Source: a bacterium (lineage in GTDB: Bacteria > Vulcanimicrobiota > Xenobia > RGZZ01). Taken from it: DNA of 6,337 nucleotides. Location: assembly GCA_021782195.1 (NCBI GenBank), contig JAJXVI010000155.1, positions 1-6,337 of the forward strand, read 5' to 3'. Position numbers and translations under genes: made by a program. Below, in pieces: positions 1 to 6,260 of this stretch; the stretch's first letter is position 1; the number at the start of each line of letters is the position of its first letter. The notes beneath the pieces were generated by a model. It ran no database searches. It was not told the origin of the DNA and saw only the letters and a list, made by a program, of their open reading frames with translations.

Positions 1-1
1 T

Positions 2-907
2 TCCCTTGAAGAGCAGGAAGGCGCACCGATCCAGGATATGTCGCTCGGCATGCTTCACGAAGAGTTCACTCCGATCATGGACTATCAAGAAGAGGTCCTC
101 GACATCGGCGACTTGCCAACCATGGAGAAGCCGCTCGATGAAGAGCGCGAGCAGTTACTCAAGCGGGTTGCAGACGACGTTGCTGCAAACGGGGTGCTCG
201 GAAGACAGGACGTCCTGAGCACGCTTCTTTCCGAAATCAACAGCATGCCCAACACCACCTCGGCGCTGGTGTCTGACGACGGCATGCTGATTGCCGACGG
301 ACTGGGGTCGCGTCTTCCTGCAGCCATGGTCGCTGCAATGGCAAGCGAGATTCACGAACAGATACAACGAAGCCTGACCGAAATCGATTGCCCGCGCGCT
401 TCCCGCATCATCGTGGAAAGTGCTGGCGACCGACTTCACCTGCGGCCTGCAGGGGAACACGCAATCCTCGTCGTGCGTGAGGAGCGTTCTTCGAAGGAAG
501 TTGAAGACGAACCGGCCAGCACGCTGCCGGGGGAAATGGTCTTACGGGAAGCCATGCTCAAGAAAGTCCTCGAAGACCTGTCCCTGGTCGAGGGCGTTCG
601 CGCTGCCCTGGTCGCCGGCCGTGATGGACTTGTCATCGACTACTACATGATGGACGATGTGGAAGTTCCCCCCGACGTGCTCTCAGCAATTCTCAGCCTG
701 ATTATTGGAGAGAATGAGAAGCTCTGCAAGAAGCTTGCGATCTACCCACTGAGGCAGATCACGGTGCGCTCGAACAGCCTGTTCTCGTTGATCCCCCTCG
801 ACAAGGAGGGAATCCTCATTTCAATGCTCGACCCCAACACACCGCGCGAAGTCTGGCAGAATAGGCTGTTCTCGGCCGCCAACATGCTCACGTCGGTATT
901 TCAGTAG
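2..907 (+). CDS. Tandem double roadblock/LC7-domain protein, 5' end truncated by window edge
   Basis: The frame is open to the left edge. The first in-window ATG is at 38, but the 12 codons before it (SLEEQEGAPIQD) continue the same acidic style and that ATG has only an AGGA one base upstream, so the true start is probably outside the window. Counting from the ATG at 38 (289 residues), an acidic N-terminal linker (1-55) is followed by a first roadblock/LC7-like domain (about 57-147, with SALVSDDGMLIADGLG), a charged linker, and a second (about 170-285, with RAALVAGRDGLVIDYY and ITVRSNSLFSLIPLDKEGIL). There is no signal peptide or membrane helix, so it should be cytosolic. Family knowledge: roadblock proteins such as MglB dimerise and act as GAPs or scaffolds for Ras-like GTPases. 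No GTPase lies in the window, so the partner is unknown. The next gene starts 18 bases downstream, indicating one operon. Domain identity rests on motif reading, and domain 1 is the more divergent. Confidence 0.82.
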   Translation, partial: SLEEQEGAPIQDMSLGMLHEEFTPIMDYQEEVLDIGDLPTMEKPLDEEREQLLKRVADDVAANGVLGRQDVLSTLLSEINSMPNTTSALVSDDGMLIADGLGSRLPAAMVAAMASEIHEQIQRSLTEIDCPRASRIIVESAGDRLHLRPAGEHAILVVREERSSKEVEDEPASTLPGEMVLREAMLKKVLEDLSLVEGVRAALVAGRDGLVIDYYMMDDVEVPPDVLSAILSLIIGENEKLCKKLAIYPLRQITVRSNSLFSLIPLDKEGILISMLDPNTPREVWQNRLFSAANMLTSVFQ

Positions 908-914
908 AACGATA

Positions 915-920
915 CGGAGG
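915..920 (+). promoter_or_regulatory. Ribosome binding site of the single roadblock gene
   Basis: CGGAGG lies five bases before the ATG at 926, in the 18-base gap after the preceding stop. It supports that ATG as the start and independent translation initiation within the operon. Confidence 0.75.
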
Positions 921-925
921 TTGGA

Positions 926-1273
926 ATGGACGCGATTCTGCACACGCTGAGCAGTGCTGCCGGCGTTGAGGCAAGTTTGCTCGTCAGTCGGGAGGGCCTG
1001 GTCATCGAACAGGCAGGCCGACTCGACAATGTCGACACTGATTTACTGGCTGCGACCGCATCCGAGATCTACTCGTCGGCCGAAACGGCAGGAGAGCGAT
1101 TCGGTCGAGGACTCCTTGAAAACGTCGTGCTCGAGACGGAAGCCGCCAGATTTCTCATCGCAACCGTGACCTCTGACGTCTTCCTGCTCGTCACGGCCGG
1201 CAAGAAAGCAAACCTGGGTTTGCTCCGCTGGGAAGTCCAGGCGTCAGCCGAACAACTCAAGAACGAGCTCTGA
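926..1273 (+). CDS. Single-domain roadblock/LC7 protein
   Basis: This 115-residue protein is one roadblock/LC7 domain with almost nothing else, which is the usual length of stand-alone MglB-like proteins. Typical pieces are an N-terminal helix (MDAILHTLSSAAGVEA), a first strand pair with the characteristic turn (SLLVSREGLVIEQAG, 17-31), a central helix (DTDLLAATASEIYSSAET), then the strands ENVVLETEAARFLIATV and SDVFLLVTAG, and a closing helix. It is probably cytosolic and dimeric, and could pair with the two roadblock domains of the upstream protein. The start has a good GGAGG. The stop codon is one base before the kinase start, which suggests translational coupling of the two proteins. Inferred role: a regulatory or scaffolding subunit for the kinase or for a small GTPase encoded elsewhere. 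The sequence does not identify the partner. Confidence 0.85.
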   Translation: MDAILHTLSSAAGVEASLLVSREGLVIEQAGRLDNVDTDLLAATASEIYSSAETAGERFGRGLLENVVLETEAARFLIATVTSDVFLLVTAGKKANLGLLRWEVQASAEQLKNEL

Positions 1274-1274
1274 C

Positions 1275-3428
1275 GTGCAGAGAGGGCGCATACTCGTTGC
1301 GGACGAGAATCCGGACATCTTGCGCCTTGTAGAGGTCAACCTCAACTCCGAGGACTATGAAACGCTGGTCGCCCGTAACGGCCAGGAAGCACTCAGCATC
1401 ACGCGCAGGGAAGCCCCTGACCTGGTCATTGTCGACCTCATGCTTCCCGGCCTGGACGGGTGGCAGGTGCTTCGAAAGTTGAAGGCCGATCCCCGCACGG
1501 CCCATATTCCCGTGATCCTCATGATGAGCGGGTCTGCCCTGCGCGACGGTCGTGAGGGTGATCTTGGGCACGGCGTGGCCGCGTATCTCTCCAAGCCGTT
1601 CAATCCGCTGCGACTGCTAGACGTCGTACACGAGCACACAAAGTCCTCTCTCCCGCAGCGCACTCCCCTGACCCGCGTTGAACGATCCACGCGTGTCGTG
1701 CTCTTGCTCGCCGACGATAGCGGGACCGAACTCCTCAAGAATCTCCTGGGCAATGCCACCCTCGATGTCATTGCAGTGATCGGAGAACCTATCGCCGAGG
1801 GCGTCGTTCTCGCGCGCGAACTGAACATCCAGACTTTCAGATGTCTCGATGAGCTTGATGAGAGCATCCCCGTTCACCTGTTCATCGACACGCGCCATCG
1901 CTCGGGCCACGCCCTGGTGGATCCGGAACTTTCGAGACACGCGACGGCCCACGCCGCGGAGATTCTCACCGGACGAACCCTCGAGTTTCTCCGCGGCCTC
2001 GTGGCCGAACACGTTGCGAGTCACCGAAAGGAACAGGACCTGGTTGCCGAGCTACAGGAAAGAATCGAGGAACTTTCCATCATCAATGAGATGGCGCGCA
2101 TTGTCTCTTCGCCCTTCGACATTCGCGAACTTTACAAGCGCACCCTGAATCTTACGCTTCGCGTTGCCGGCCTGAGTGGCGGCAGCGTCCTGATCTACGA
2201 TAAGCATCCCGAGCGGTTCGTTCCCGTCGCACGCGTAGGACTCTCCGAACGGTTCGAAGCGCAAGCACGCCTGCCATTGTCCGACCCGCTCGTTGACGAG
2301 GTTCTCACGCTCCGTCGCCCGCTCCACATCAAGCAAGTGGACGGCTCCTATCCGTCCGCGCTGATGAATGCCGCCGCACGCGAATCGCTCGCCAGCATGC
2401 TGGCACTCCCGATCGCGGTCAAGGACAAGGTCATCGGCCTGCTCGTCGTCGGAACCCGACACAGTCACGCCTTCCGGGAGCAGGAGATTGTTCTGCTTTC
2501 AGGTCTCGCGACCCAGATGGGAATGGTGATTGAGAACGCGCACCTTCATCAGACGTCCCACCAGAAGCAGGTCCTGATTGAACAGTTGCTGGGCAAGGTC
2601 ATTCAGGCACAGGAAGACGAGCGAAAGCGGCTCGCGGCGGAGATCCACGATAGCGTCGCCCAGTCGCTGGCAGGGGTGCTGACGCAGATCCAGATCTGCG
2701 GATCCCTGCTTTCCACAGGCCAGCAACAACAGGTTGCCGAACAGCTTCAGTCAATGCGACAGAACCTCGCGGGAAGTGTGCGAGAGGTACGACAGATCAT
2801 TTTCGATCTTCGCCCGTCATCGCTTGATGATCTCGGCCTGATTCCTTCCATCGAGAACTACATCAAGCGCTTTGAACGCGAGAACAAGATCGCAGTCACC
2901 CTTGTCGTCGACAACATGCCCCCCAGGAGGCTCCATCCCAATCTTGAAACAACGCTCTTCAGGTTGGTCCAGGAGTCACTCACCAACGTCAAGAAGCACG
3001 CGCACGCTTCGAGTGTGCAGGTCAGCCTCAGTTCGGACGGCTATCAGGTATCGCTCAAAATTGTCGACGATGGGCAGGGGTTCCGATGGCCCGAAGTCAC
3101 TGACAAATTCTTTCGAGGCGAGTCGCACGGAGTCGAAGGCATGAAGGAACGAGTTGCCCTCATGGGAGGGACGTTCCGAATCTACACACAGGAAGGCGCC
3201 GGAACCGTCGTGCGCGTGGACATTCCGGTACGCACACACAGTTCCGAGAAGGTTGACGCGTCCTCCGCCAGCCTCATCGTGGAATCCTCCGCCCTCTCTG
3301 CCGTCAGCAGCGTACTGGCCCAGATTGGCAGCAACGACCCTCACGAGACTGGAATCCCATCCGACCTGGTACCACAGGCCCAGGCATCGCGCAAGGAACG
3401 GATCGATAGTCGAACCGACCCATTGTAG
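1275..3428 (+). CDS. Hybrid NarX-type sensor histidine kinase (REC - Rossmann-like - GAF - HisKA_3 - HATPase)
   Basis: This is a 717-residue cytosolic kinase starting at GTG, one base after the roadblock stop, with no strong ribosome site of its own, so it is probably translationally coupled. Domains in order: receiver (about 5-122) with acidic D10/E11, phosphoacceptor D54, S85 and K107; an unusual alpha/beta module (about 138-245); a signalling helix or coiled coil (about 250-278); GAF (about 283-421); a HisKA_3 dimerisation helix with H458 in DERKRLAAEIHDS; and HATPase_c with N571 in QESLTNVKKH, the G1 box DDGQGF (598-603) and GVEGMKERVALMGG (619-632). A Ser-rich tail of about 65 residues follows. 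H458 should pass phosphate to the NarL-type regulator 31 bases downstream. The N-terminal receiver keeps all key residues, so a second kinase may phosphorylate it. There is no membrane segment, so the signal is cytosolic or comes from a partner such as the roadblock proteins. The GAF ligand cannot be predicted. Confidence 0.93.
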   Translation: MQRGRILVADENPDILRLVEVNLNSEDYETLVARNGQEALSITRREAPDLVIVDLMLPGLDGWQVLRKLKADPRTAHIPVILMMSGSALRDGREGDLGHGVAAYLSKPFNPLRLLDVVHEHTKSSLPQRTPLTRVERSTRVVLLLADDSGTELLKNLLGNATLDVIAVIGEPIAEGVVLARELNIQTFRCLDELDESIPVHLFIDTRHRSGHALVDPELSRHATAHAAEILTGRTLEFLRGLVAEHVASHRKEQDLVAELQERIEELSIINEMARIVSSPFDIRELYKRTLNLTLRVAGLSGGSVLIYDKHPERFVPVARVGLSERFEAQARLPLSDPLVDEVLTLRRPLHIKQVDGSYPSALMNAAARESLASMLALPIAVKDKVIGLLVVGTRHSHAFREQEIVLLSGLATQMGMVIENAHLHQTSHQKQVLIEQLLGKVIQAQEDERKRLAAEIHDSVAQSLAGVLTQIQICGSLLSTGQQQQVAEQLQSMRQNLAGSVREVRQIIFDLRPSSLDDLGLIPSIENYIKRFERENKIAVTLVVDNMPPRRLHPNLETTLFRLVQESLTNVKKHAHASSVQVSLSSDGYQVSLKIVDDGQGFRWPEVTDKFFRGESHGVEGMKERVALMGGTFRIYTQEGAGTVVRVDIPVRTHSSEKVDASSASLIVESSALSAVSSVLAQIGSNDPHETGIPSDLVPQAQASRKERIDSRTDPL

Positions 3429-3443
3429 GCTGGAAAATCGACA

Positions 3444-3449
3444 AAGGAG
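3444..3449 (+). promoter_or_regulatory. Ribosome binding site that fixes the response regulator start
   Basis: AAGGAG lies ten bases before the in-frame GTG at 3460. No ATG or TTG codon occurs in this frame between the kinase stop and the receiver domain. The site therefore sets the start at GTG 3460 rather than at the ATG far upstream (3154), which lies inside the kinase gene. Confidence 0.75.
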
Positions 3450-3459
3450 CAAGTGTGCC

Positions 3460-4131
3460 GTGGATAGAGAGAAGATCAAGATCCTGGTGGTGGACGACCA
3501 CACCCTCGTTCGCGAAGGCACGGCCAAGATGCTTGAACTGACCGGAGAATTCGAAGTCATAGGACAGGCAAGCGCAGCGAGAGAGGCCATCGACCTGCTT
3601 CGCAAGTGCACTCCAGACGTTGTTCTGATGGACATCAAAATGCCTGGCATCAACGGCATCGAGGCGACCCGCATCATCAAACAGGAATGGCCTGAAGTCG
3701 AGGTGATCGTCCTCTCGATGTTCGACGAAGATGAATACGTGGTTGAAGCCGTCAAAGCCGGCGCGACCGGGTATCTCTTGAAAGACACATCACAGGACGA
3801 CCTGGCGCGCGCCATTCGCATCGTGCACAGTGGAGGGTCCCTCATCCAGCCCGGACTGGCGCGCAAAGTACTCAAGGAGTTCGCACACCTGGCACGGGAA
3901 AGCGTCACCGGTACATCCGCGCGACCCACGCTCCTGCGAGAACTCTCCGACCGCGAGGTGGAGGTTCTGCAGTACGTGGCCGGTGGCAAGTCAAACAAAG
4001 AAATTGCCGACCAGTTGATGATCAGCGAAAAGACGGTCAAAGCGCACCTGCGGTCGATTTTCCGAAAACTGGAGGTTGGTGACCGTGCACAGGCCGTCGC
4101 TCACGCAATGCGAAAAGGACTCGTAGAATAA
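3460..4131 (+). CDS. NarL/FixJ-family DNA-binding response regulator (REC - LuxR HTH)
   Basis: This 223-residue protein has the usual length and architecture of NarL-type regulators. The receiver (about 6-122) has D12/D13, phosphoacceptor D58 in VLMDIKMPG, S86 in VIVLSMFDE and K108 in GYLLKDT, so all phosphorylation residues are present. A linker (about 123-160) leads to a LuxR-type helix-turn-helix (about 161-217) with LSDREVEVLQYVAGGKSNKE, followed by IADQLMISEKTVKAHLRSIF. The start is GTG 3460, chosen because it follows AAGGAG and because residues from there on begin directly with the receiver strand. It is the last gene of the operon, 31 bases after the HisKA_3 kinase, the family that normally phosphorylates NarL-type regulators, so the two are very likely cognate. 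No target operator is identifiable in the window. A hairpin 4 bases after the stop probably ends the transcript. Confidence 0.95.
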   Translation: MDREKIKILVVDDHTLVREGTAKMLELTGEFEVIGQASAAREAIDLLRKCTPDVVLMDIKMPGINGIEATRIIKQEWPEVEVIVLSMFDEDEYVVEAVKAGATGYLLKDTSQDDLARAIRIVHSGGSLIQPGLARKVLKEFAHLARESVTGTSARPTLLRELSDREVEVLQYVAGGKSNKEIADQLMISEKTVKAHLRSIFRKLEVGDRAQAVAHAMRKGLVE

Positions 4132-4135
4132 GGCG

Positions 4136-4160
4136 CTGGCCACGTGCAACCCGTGGCCGG
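4136..4160. terminator. Hairpin between convergent genes, possible bidirectional terminator
   Basis: CTGGCCACG (4136-4144) pairs with CGTGGCCGG (4152-4160), giving nine pairs with one G-T wobble around a 7-base loop. It lies 4 bases after the response regulator stop and about 20 bases after the stop of the convergent zinc-ribbon gene. Neither strand has a clean T-run (TGTGTTATT on plus, CCTTATTC on minus), so it may be an inefficient or factor-assisted terminator. Confidence 0.5.
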
Positions 4161-4179
4161 TAAACTGTGTTATTGCCGC

Positions 4180-4986
4180 CTACTGACCCGGTACCCCGGA
4201 CAGGTTGTTCAACTGCTCCATGGGCAGGATGTTGCGACGTCTCTGCCGCACAAGCCGCCAGAGCATCTCCTTGAAATCGGCGGGAGCTTCCACTCCGGGG
4301 ATAATCAGCAACGGCAGTTCGCGATCCGTCGAGACGATACGTATGTCCCCCACGTGCAACAGTCGCTGCAACAGTCCCTGGCGAAACTGCACGTCCTCCA
4401 CACGAATCAGCAACAGGTCATCAGACGCACGAGAGAGCACCCCGTAGACCACGCTGATGCGCTCGTCCGTGATACGATAGGAGGTCGTACGGCGCAACAG
4501 GAGTCTCGTCATGAAGACCAGCGGCCCCACCAGCGACACGAGCGAGAGCAACCACCATCTTGAAGGCGTTCCGTGCACGGAAAAGGCCGCCCGATACGAG
4601 TAGCATCCGATAATCAAGGGCACGGGCAACAGAAATGCGAGTACCCACCCGAAACTGATCAGTGCCTTCCAGGAAACGGTTCCTCGCCACACATCGTGCT
4701 CAGCCTCCATTCCCCCGGCGCCACGGCCAGACGCATCCGCCGCGACCTGAGTCGAAACCTCAGGATGCGAGGAACCGTTCGGCGAAGAAGAAACCGCTCC
4801 TGACCGAACTGAGGAAGTCGACTGCGCAACGGCGGAGGGTTCGCTCGGTAAAGGAACCTCAGACTGGCGAGAGGGGGAGCGGTGGGCCATCTCCGTGCCG
4901 CATCTCATACAGAACAACGCTTCATCCGGGGATGGCTGACCGCAATTCGAACAGAACACGGGTCCTGTTTCGACGAGGCACGGCAT
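4180..4986 (-). CDS. Zinc-ribbon and bPH_2 (DUF304-like) membrane protein
   Basis: This 268-residue protein opens with a zinc ribbon whose cysteines are C12, C15, C26 and C29 (FCSNCGQ...FCMRCG). Next comes a Ser/Gly/Pro-rich linker of about 65 residues (35-97), then two predicted membrane helices (about 108-129 and 145-163), and a bPH_2-type domain (about 165-248) with TSYRITDERISVVYGVLSR, then IRVEDVQFRQ and VGDIRIVSTD. The ribbon, the linker and the PH-like domain probably face the cytoplasm. The family is widespread but its function is poorly known, and no substrate or reaction can be assigned. The chosen ATG has AGAGGG eight bases upstream. A GTG at codon 10 would give the common MFCSNCG start and is a real alternative. 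The gene lies 38 bases downstream of the aminotransferase on the same strand, so it is probably co-transcribed with it. The strong Shine-Dalgarno in the gap is out of phase with it. Confidence 0.88.
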   Translation of the reverse strand: MPCLVETGPVFCSNCGQPSPDEALFCMRCGTEMAHRSPSRQSEVPLPSEPSAVAQSTSSVRSGAVSSSPNGSSHPEVSTQVAADASGRGAGGMEAEHDVWRGTVSWKALISFGWVLAFLLPVPLIIGCYSYRAAFSVHGTPSRWWLLSLVSLVGPLVFMTRLLLRRTTSYRITDERISVVYGVLSRASDDLLLIRVEDVQFRQGLLQRLLHVGDIRIVSTDRELPLLIIPGVEAPADFKEMLWRLVRQRRRNILPMEQLNNLSGVPGQ

Positions 4987-5020
4987 ATCGCCTGCCCTCT
5001 GGCGGTGCCAGAGTCATCAT
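4922..5020 (-). CDS. Possible 32-residue leader or coupling ORF ahead of the zinc-ribbon gene
   Basis: An ATG-ATG pair at 5020 lies seven bases after a perfect AGGAGG and opens a 32-codon frame (MMTLAPPEGRRYAV...) that ends at 4922-4924, inside the zinc-ribbon gene but in another frame. The predicted peptide is basic and proline-containing, with no recognisable domain. Its ribosome site is far better than that of the real gene starting 34 bases downstream. It could be a coupling leader that feeds ribosomes to the overlapping zinc-ribbon start, the relic of an ancestral start after a frameshift, or a chance frame under the aminotransferase's terminal codons. Nothing shows that the peptide itself is functional. 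Confidence 0.3.
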   Translation of the reverse strand: MMTLAPPEGRRYAVPRRNRTRVLFELRSAIPG

Positions 5021-5024
5021 GGAC

Positions 5025-6218
5025 TCACCTCCTACAGAGGCCTCGAATCCGCCGCATGGCGTCCTCCAGCACCGGAGACGCTGCGACGCACGTAAACACG
5101 ATGTGCCCCGGCAAACGATAAAAGTGACCCGGATGCAAAAGAACCCCGCGATCGAGTGCGGACAGCACCACCGTGTCCTCGTCAAGGCCGTCCGGGAGAG
5201 GCACACAGACGTAGACCCCGCCTTCCGACGCGACCACAGGCACGTCGAGCATCGTCTTCACCAACGCTCTACGCCGTGCTATCTCTTCGGCAGAACGTGA
5301 AGCAATGCAGTCGGCGTCATCAAGCAACGGTGCGAGCATGGCCTGGGCCGGCTCCGACACGGGCAGAAACAGATCGCTGGTGTACTCAAGTGCCTCGAGA
5401 AAAGGCCTCACAAACTCCCGGTCCCCGTCGACAAGCATCCACCCCAGTTTGAGGCCTGGAAGCGCGAGCATTTTTGAGAGGCCGTTCAAGCAGATGGAGA
5501 GTGGCGCACCGTGCGGCCGCGCGAGTGGAGGCGGAAAAGCTTCAGGACCCGCCGACGTTCGACCGGTGGCGGCGAACTCCGAAAACACCTCGTCGAACAC
5601 CAGAGCCATTCCACGCTCGCGACACAGGGCAGTGACCGTTTCGAGTTCCTTGCTCGAGAACACGTACCCGAGCGGGTTGTGCGGCGATACCAGCATGACA
5701 GCACGCGTCCCAGACGTGCACTGAAACGCAAGTTCATCCAGGTCGAGCGACCAGCGACCGCCGTCCTGACGCATCTGGTAGTAGCGCATACGCACACCCG
5801 CAAATACGCATAGATCGTCAAAAAGGGGATACCCTGGAGATGGAACGAGAATCTCCTGGCCGGGTTCGACGAGAAGTCTCAAGATGTAGAGGTATGCCAT
5901 GCTCGTCCCCGGCGTCAACACCACATTCTCGGCGCGACACGCCACGCCTCTGCGCATATACCAGTCGACAACGGCCTGGCGAGCCGAACGCATGCCCCGA
6001 GGATCCGGGTGATAGGCCGCGCTCGTCAGAGCGCACGATGCGGCAAGCGCTTCGAGTCGCTCCCGAGATACACCAAGCCCGTTCTCATATGCCCCGGCTC
6101 CGACGATATCCAGGATGTCGACACCGCGTGTTCGTCGTTCTTCAACGGTCCGTGCAAGTACGTTGGGCGTGGTATGTCCCCACGAGCGCAATGACCTTAC
6201 AAGTTGTATTTCTGGCAT
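5025..6218 (-). CDS. PLP-dependent aminotransferase, fold type I (class I/II), substrate unassigned
   Basis: This is a 397-residue protein counted from ATG 6218, a normal length for the AspAT superfamily. Visible motifs: YHPDPRG (69-75), the cofactor-phosphate loop LTPGTSMAY (101-109), SPHNPLG with N181, FDEVFSEF with D209 (the PLP ring-nitrogen aspartate), and NGLSKMLALPGLKLGW with Schiff-base lysine K249. The fold and cofactor use are secure. Oddities: the residue three after D209 is Phe (F212), where Tyr usually contacts PLP. The arginine of the PGLR-type phosphate contact is Lys (K257). The C-terminal strand reads GHIVFTCVA with no arginine where the alpha-carboxylate-binding Arg is expected. 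The amino donor and product therefore cannot be assigned. An upstream in-frame GTG at 6230 lies in the terminator stem, so ATG 6218 was chosen, though it lacks a good ribosome site. It is probably co-transcribed with the zinc-ribbon gene. Confidence 0.9.
   Translation of the reverse strand: MPEIQLVRSLRSWGHTTPNVLARTVEERRTRGVDILDIVGAGAYENGLGVSRERLEALAASCALTSAAYHPDPRGMRSARQAVVDWYMRRGVACRAENVVLTPGTSMAYLYILRLLVEPGQEILVPSPGYPLFDDLCVFAGVRMRYYQMRQDGGRWSLDLDELAFQCTSGTRAVMLVSPHNPLGYVFSSKELETVTALCRERGMALVFDEVFSEFAATGRTSAGPEAFPPPLARPHGAPLSICLNGLSKMLALPGLKLGWMLVDGDREFVRPFLEALEYTSDLFLPVSEPAQAMLAPLLDDADCIASRSAEEIARRRALVKTMLDVPVVASEGGVYVCVPLPDGLDEDTVVLSALDRGVLLHPGHFYRLPGHIVFTCVAASPVLEDAMRRIRGLCRR
5028..5033 (-). 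promoter_or_regulatory. Perfect Shine-Dalgarno overlapping the aminotransferase stop
   Basis: On the minus strand AGGAGG and the following TGA form AGGAGGTGA, complementary to the full 3'-terminal anti-Shine-Dalgarno of typical 16S rRNA. The two AGG codons are the last Arg codons of the aminotransferase and the TGA is its stop. Spacing to the ATG at 5020 is seven bases, but to the zinc-ribbon ATG at 4986 it is 41. Confidence 0.7.
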
Positions 6219-6220
6219 GA

Positions 6221-6250
6221 ATAAAAACACGCCACCCGGAATGAGTGGCG
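6221..6250 (-). terminator. Rho-independent terminator downstream of tRNA-Asn
   Basis: On the minus strand CGCCACTC pairs with GGGTGGCG (one G-T wobble) around the loop ATTCC, followed by TG, TTTTT and ATT. It begins 10 bases after the tRNA 3' end and finishes two bases before the aminotransferase ATG at 6218. The GC-rich stem with a T-run is the classic intrinsic terminator form and probably ends the tRNA transcript. Confidence 0.85.
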
Positions 6251-6260
6251 CCAGTGAATG

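Noticed and set aside
1617..2024. 135-codon minus-strand frame with protein-like composition
   Set aside because: It is antisense to the Rossmann-like module of the kinase, with no visible family motif and no ribosome site that I could see.
3154..3459. ATG 3154 as an upstream start of the response regulator (325 residues)
   Set aside because: It lies inside the kinase ATPase domain, and the added residues are an out-of-frame reading of the kinase. GTG 3460 has a ribosome site and begins right at the receiver.
2976..4040. 354-codon open frame on the minus strand across the kinase end and regulator
   Set aside because: It is antisense to two genes with unmistakable domains. Its translation is Ser/Arg-rich with no recognisable motif, typical of a shadow frame in GC-rich DNA.
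4662..5300. 212-codon plus-strand frame opposite the aminotransferase and zinc-ribbon genes
   Set aside because: Its translation is Arg/Pro/His-rich and without motifs, while the opposite strand has clear protein families over the same bases.
6219..6230. GTG 6230 as the aminotransferase start
   Set aside because: It sits within the terminator stem and T-run and adds only MFLF. A GGGTGG lies one base before it, too close to act as a ribosome site. ATG 6218 is preferred, though not certain.
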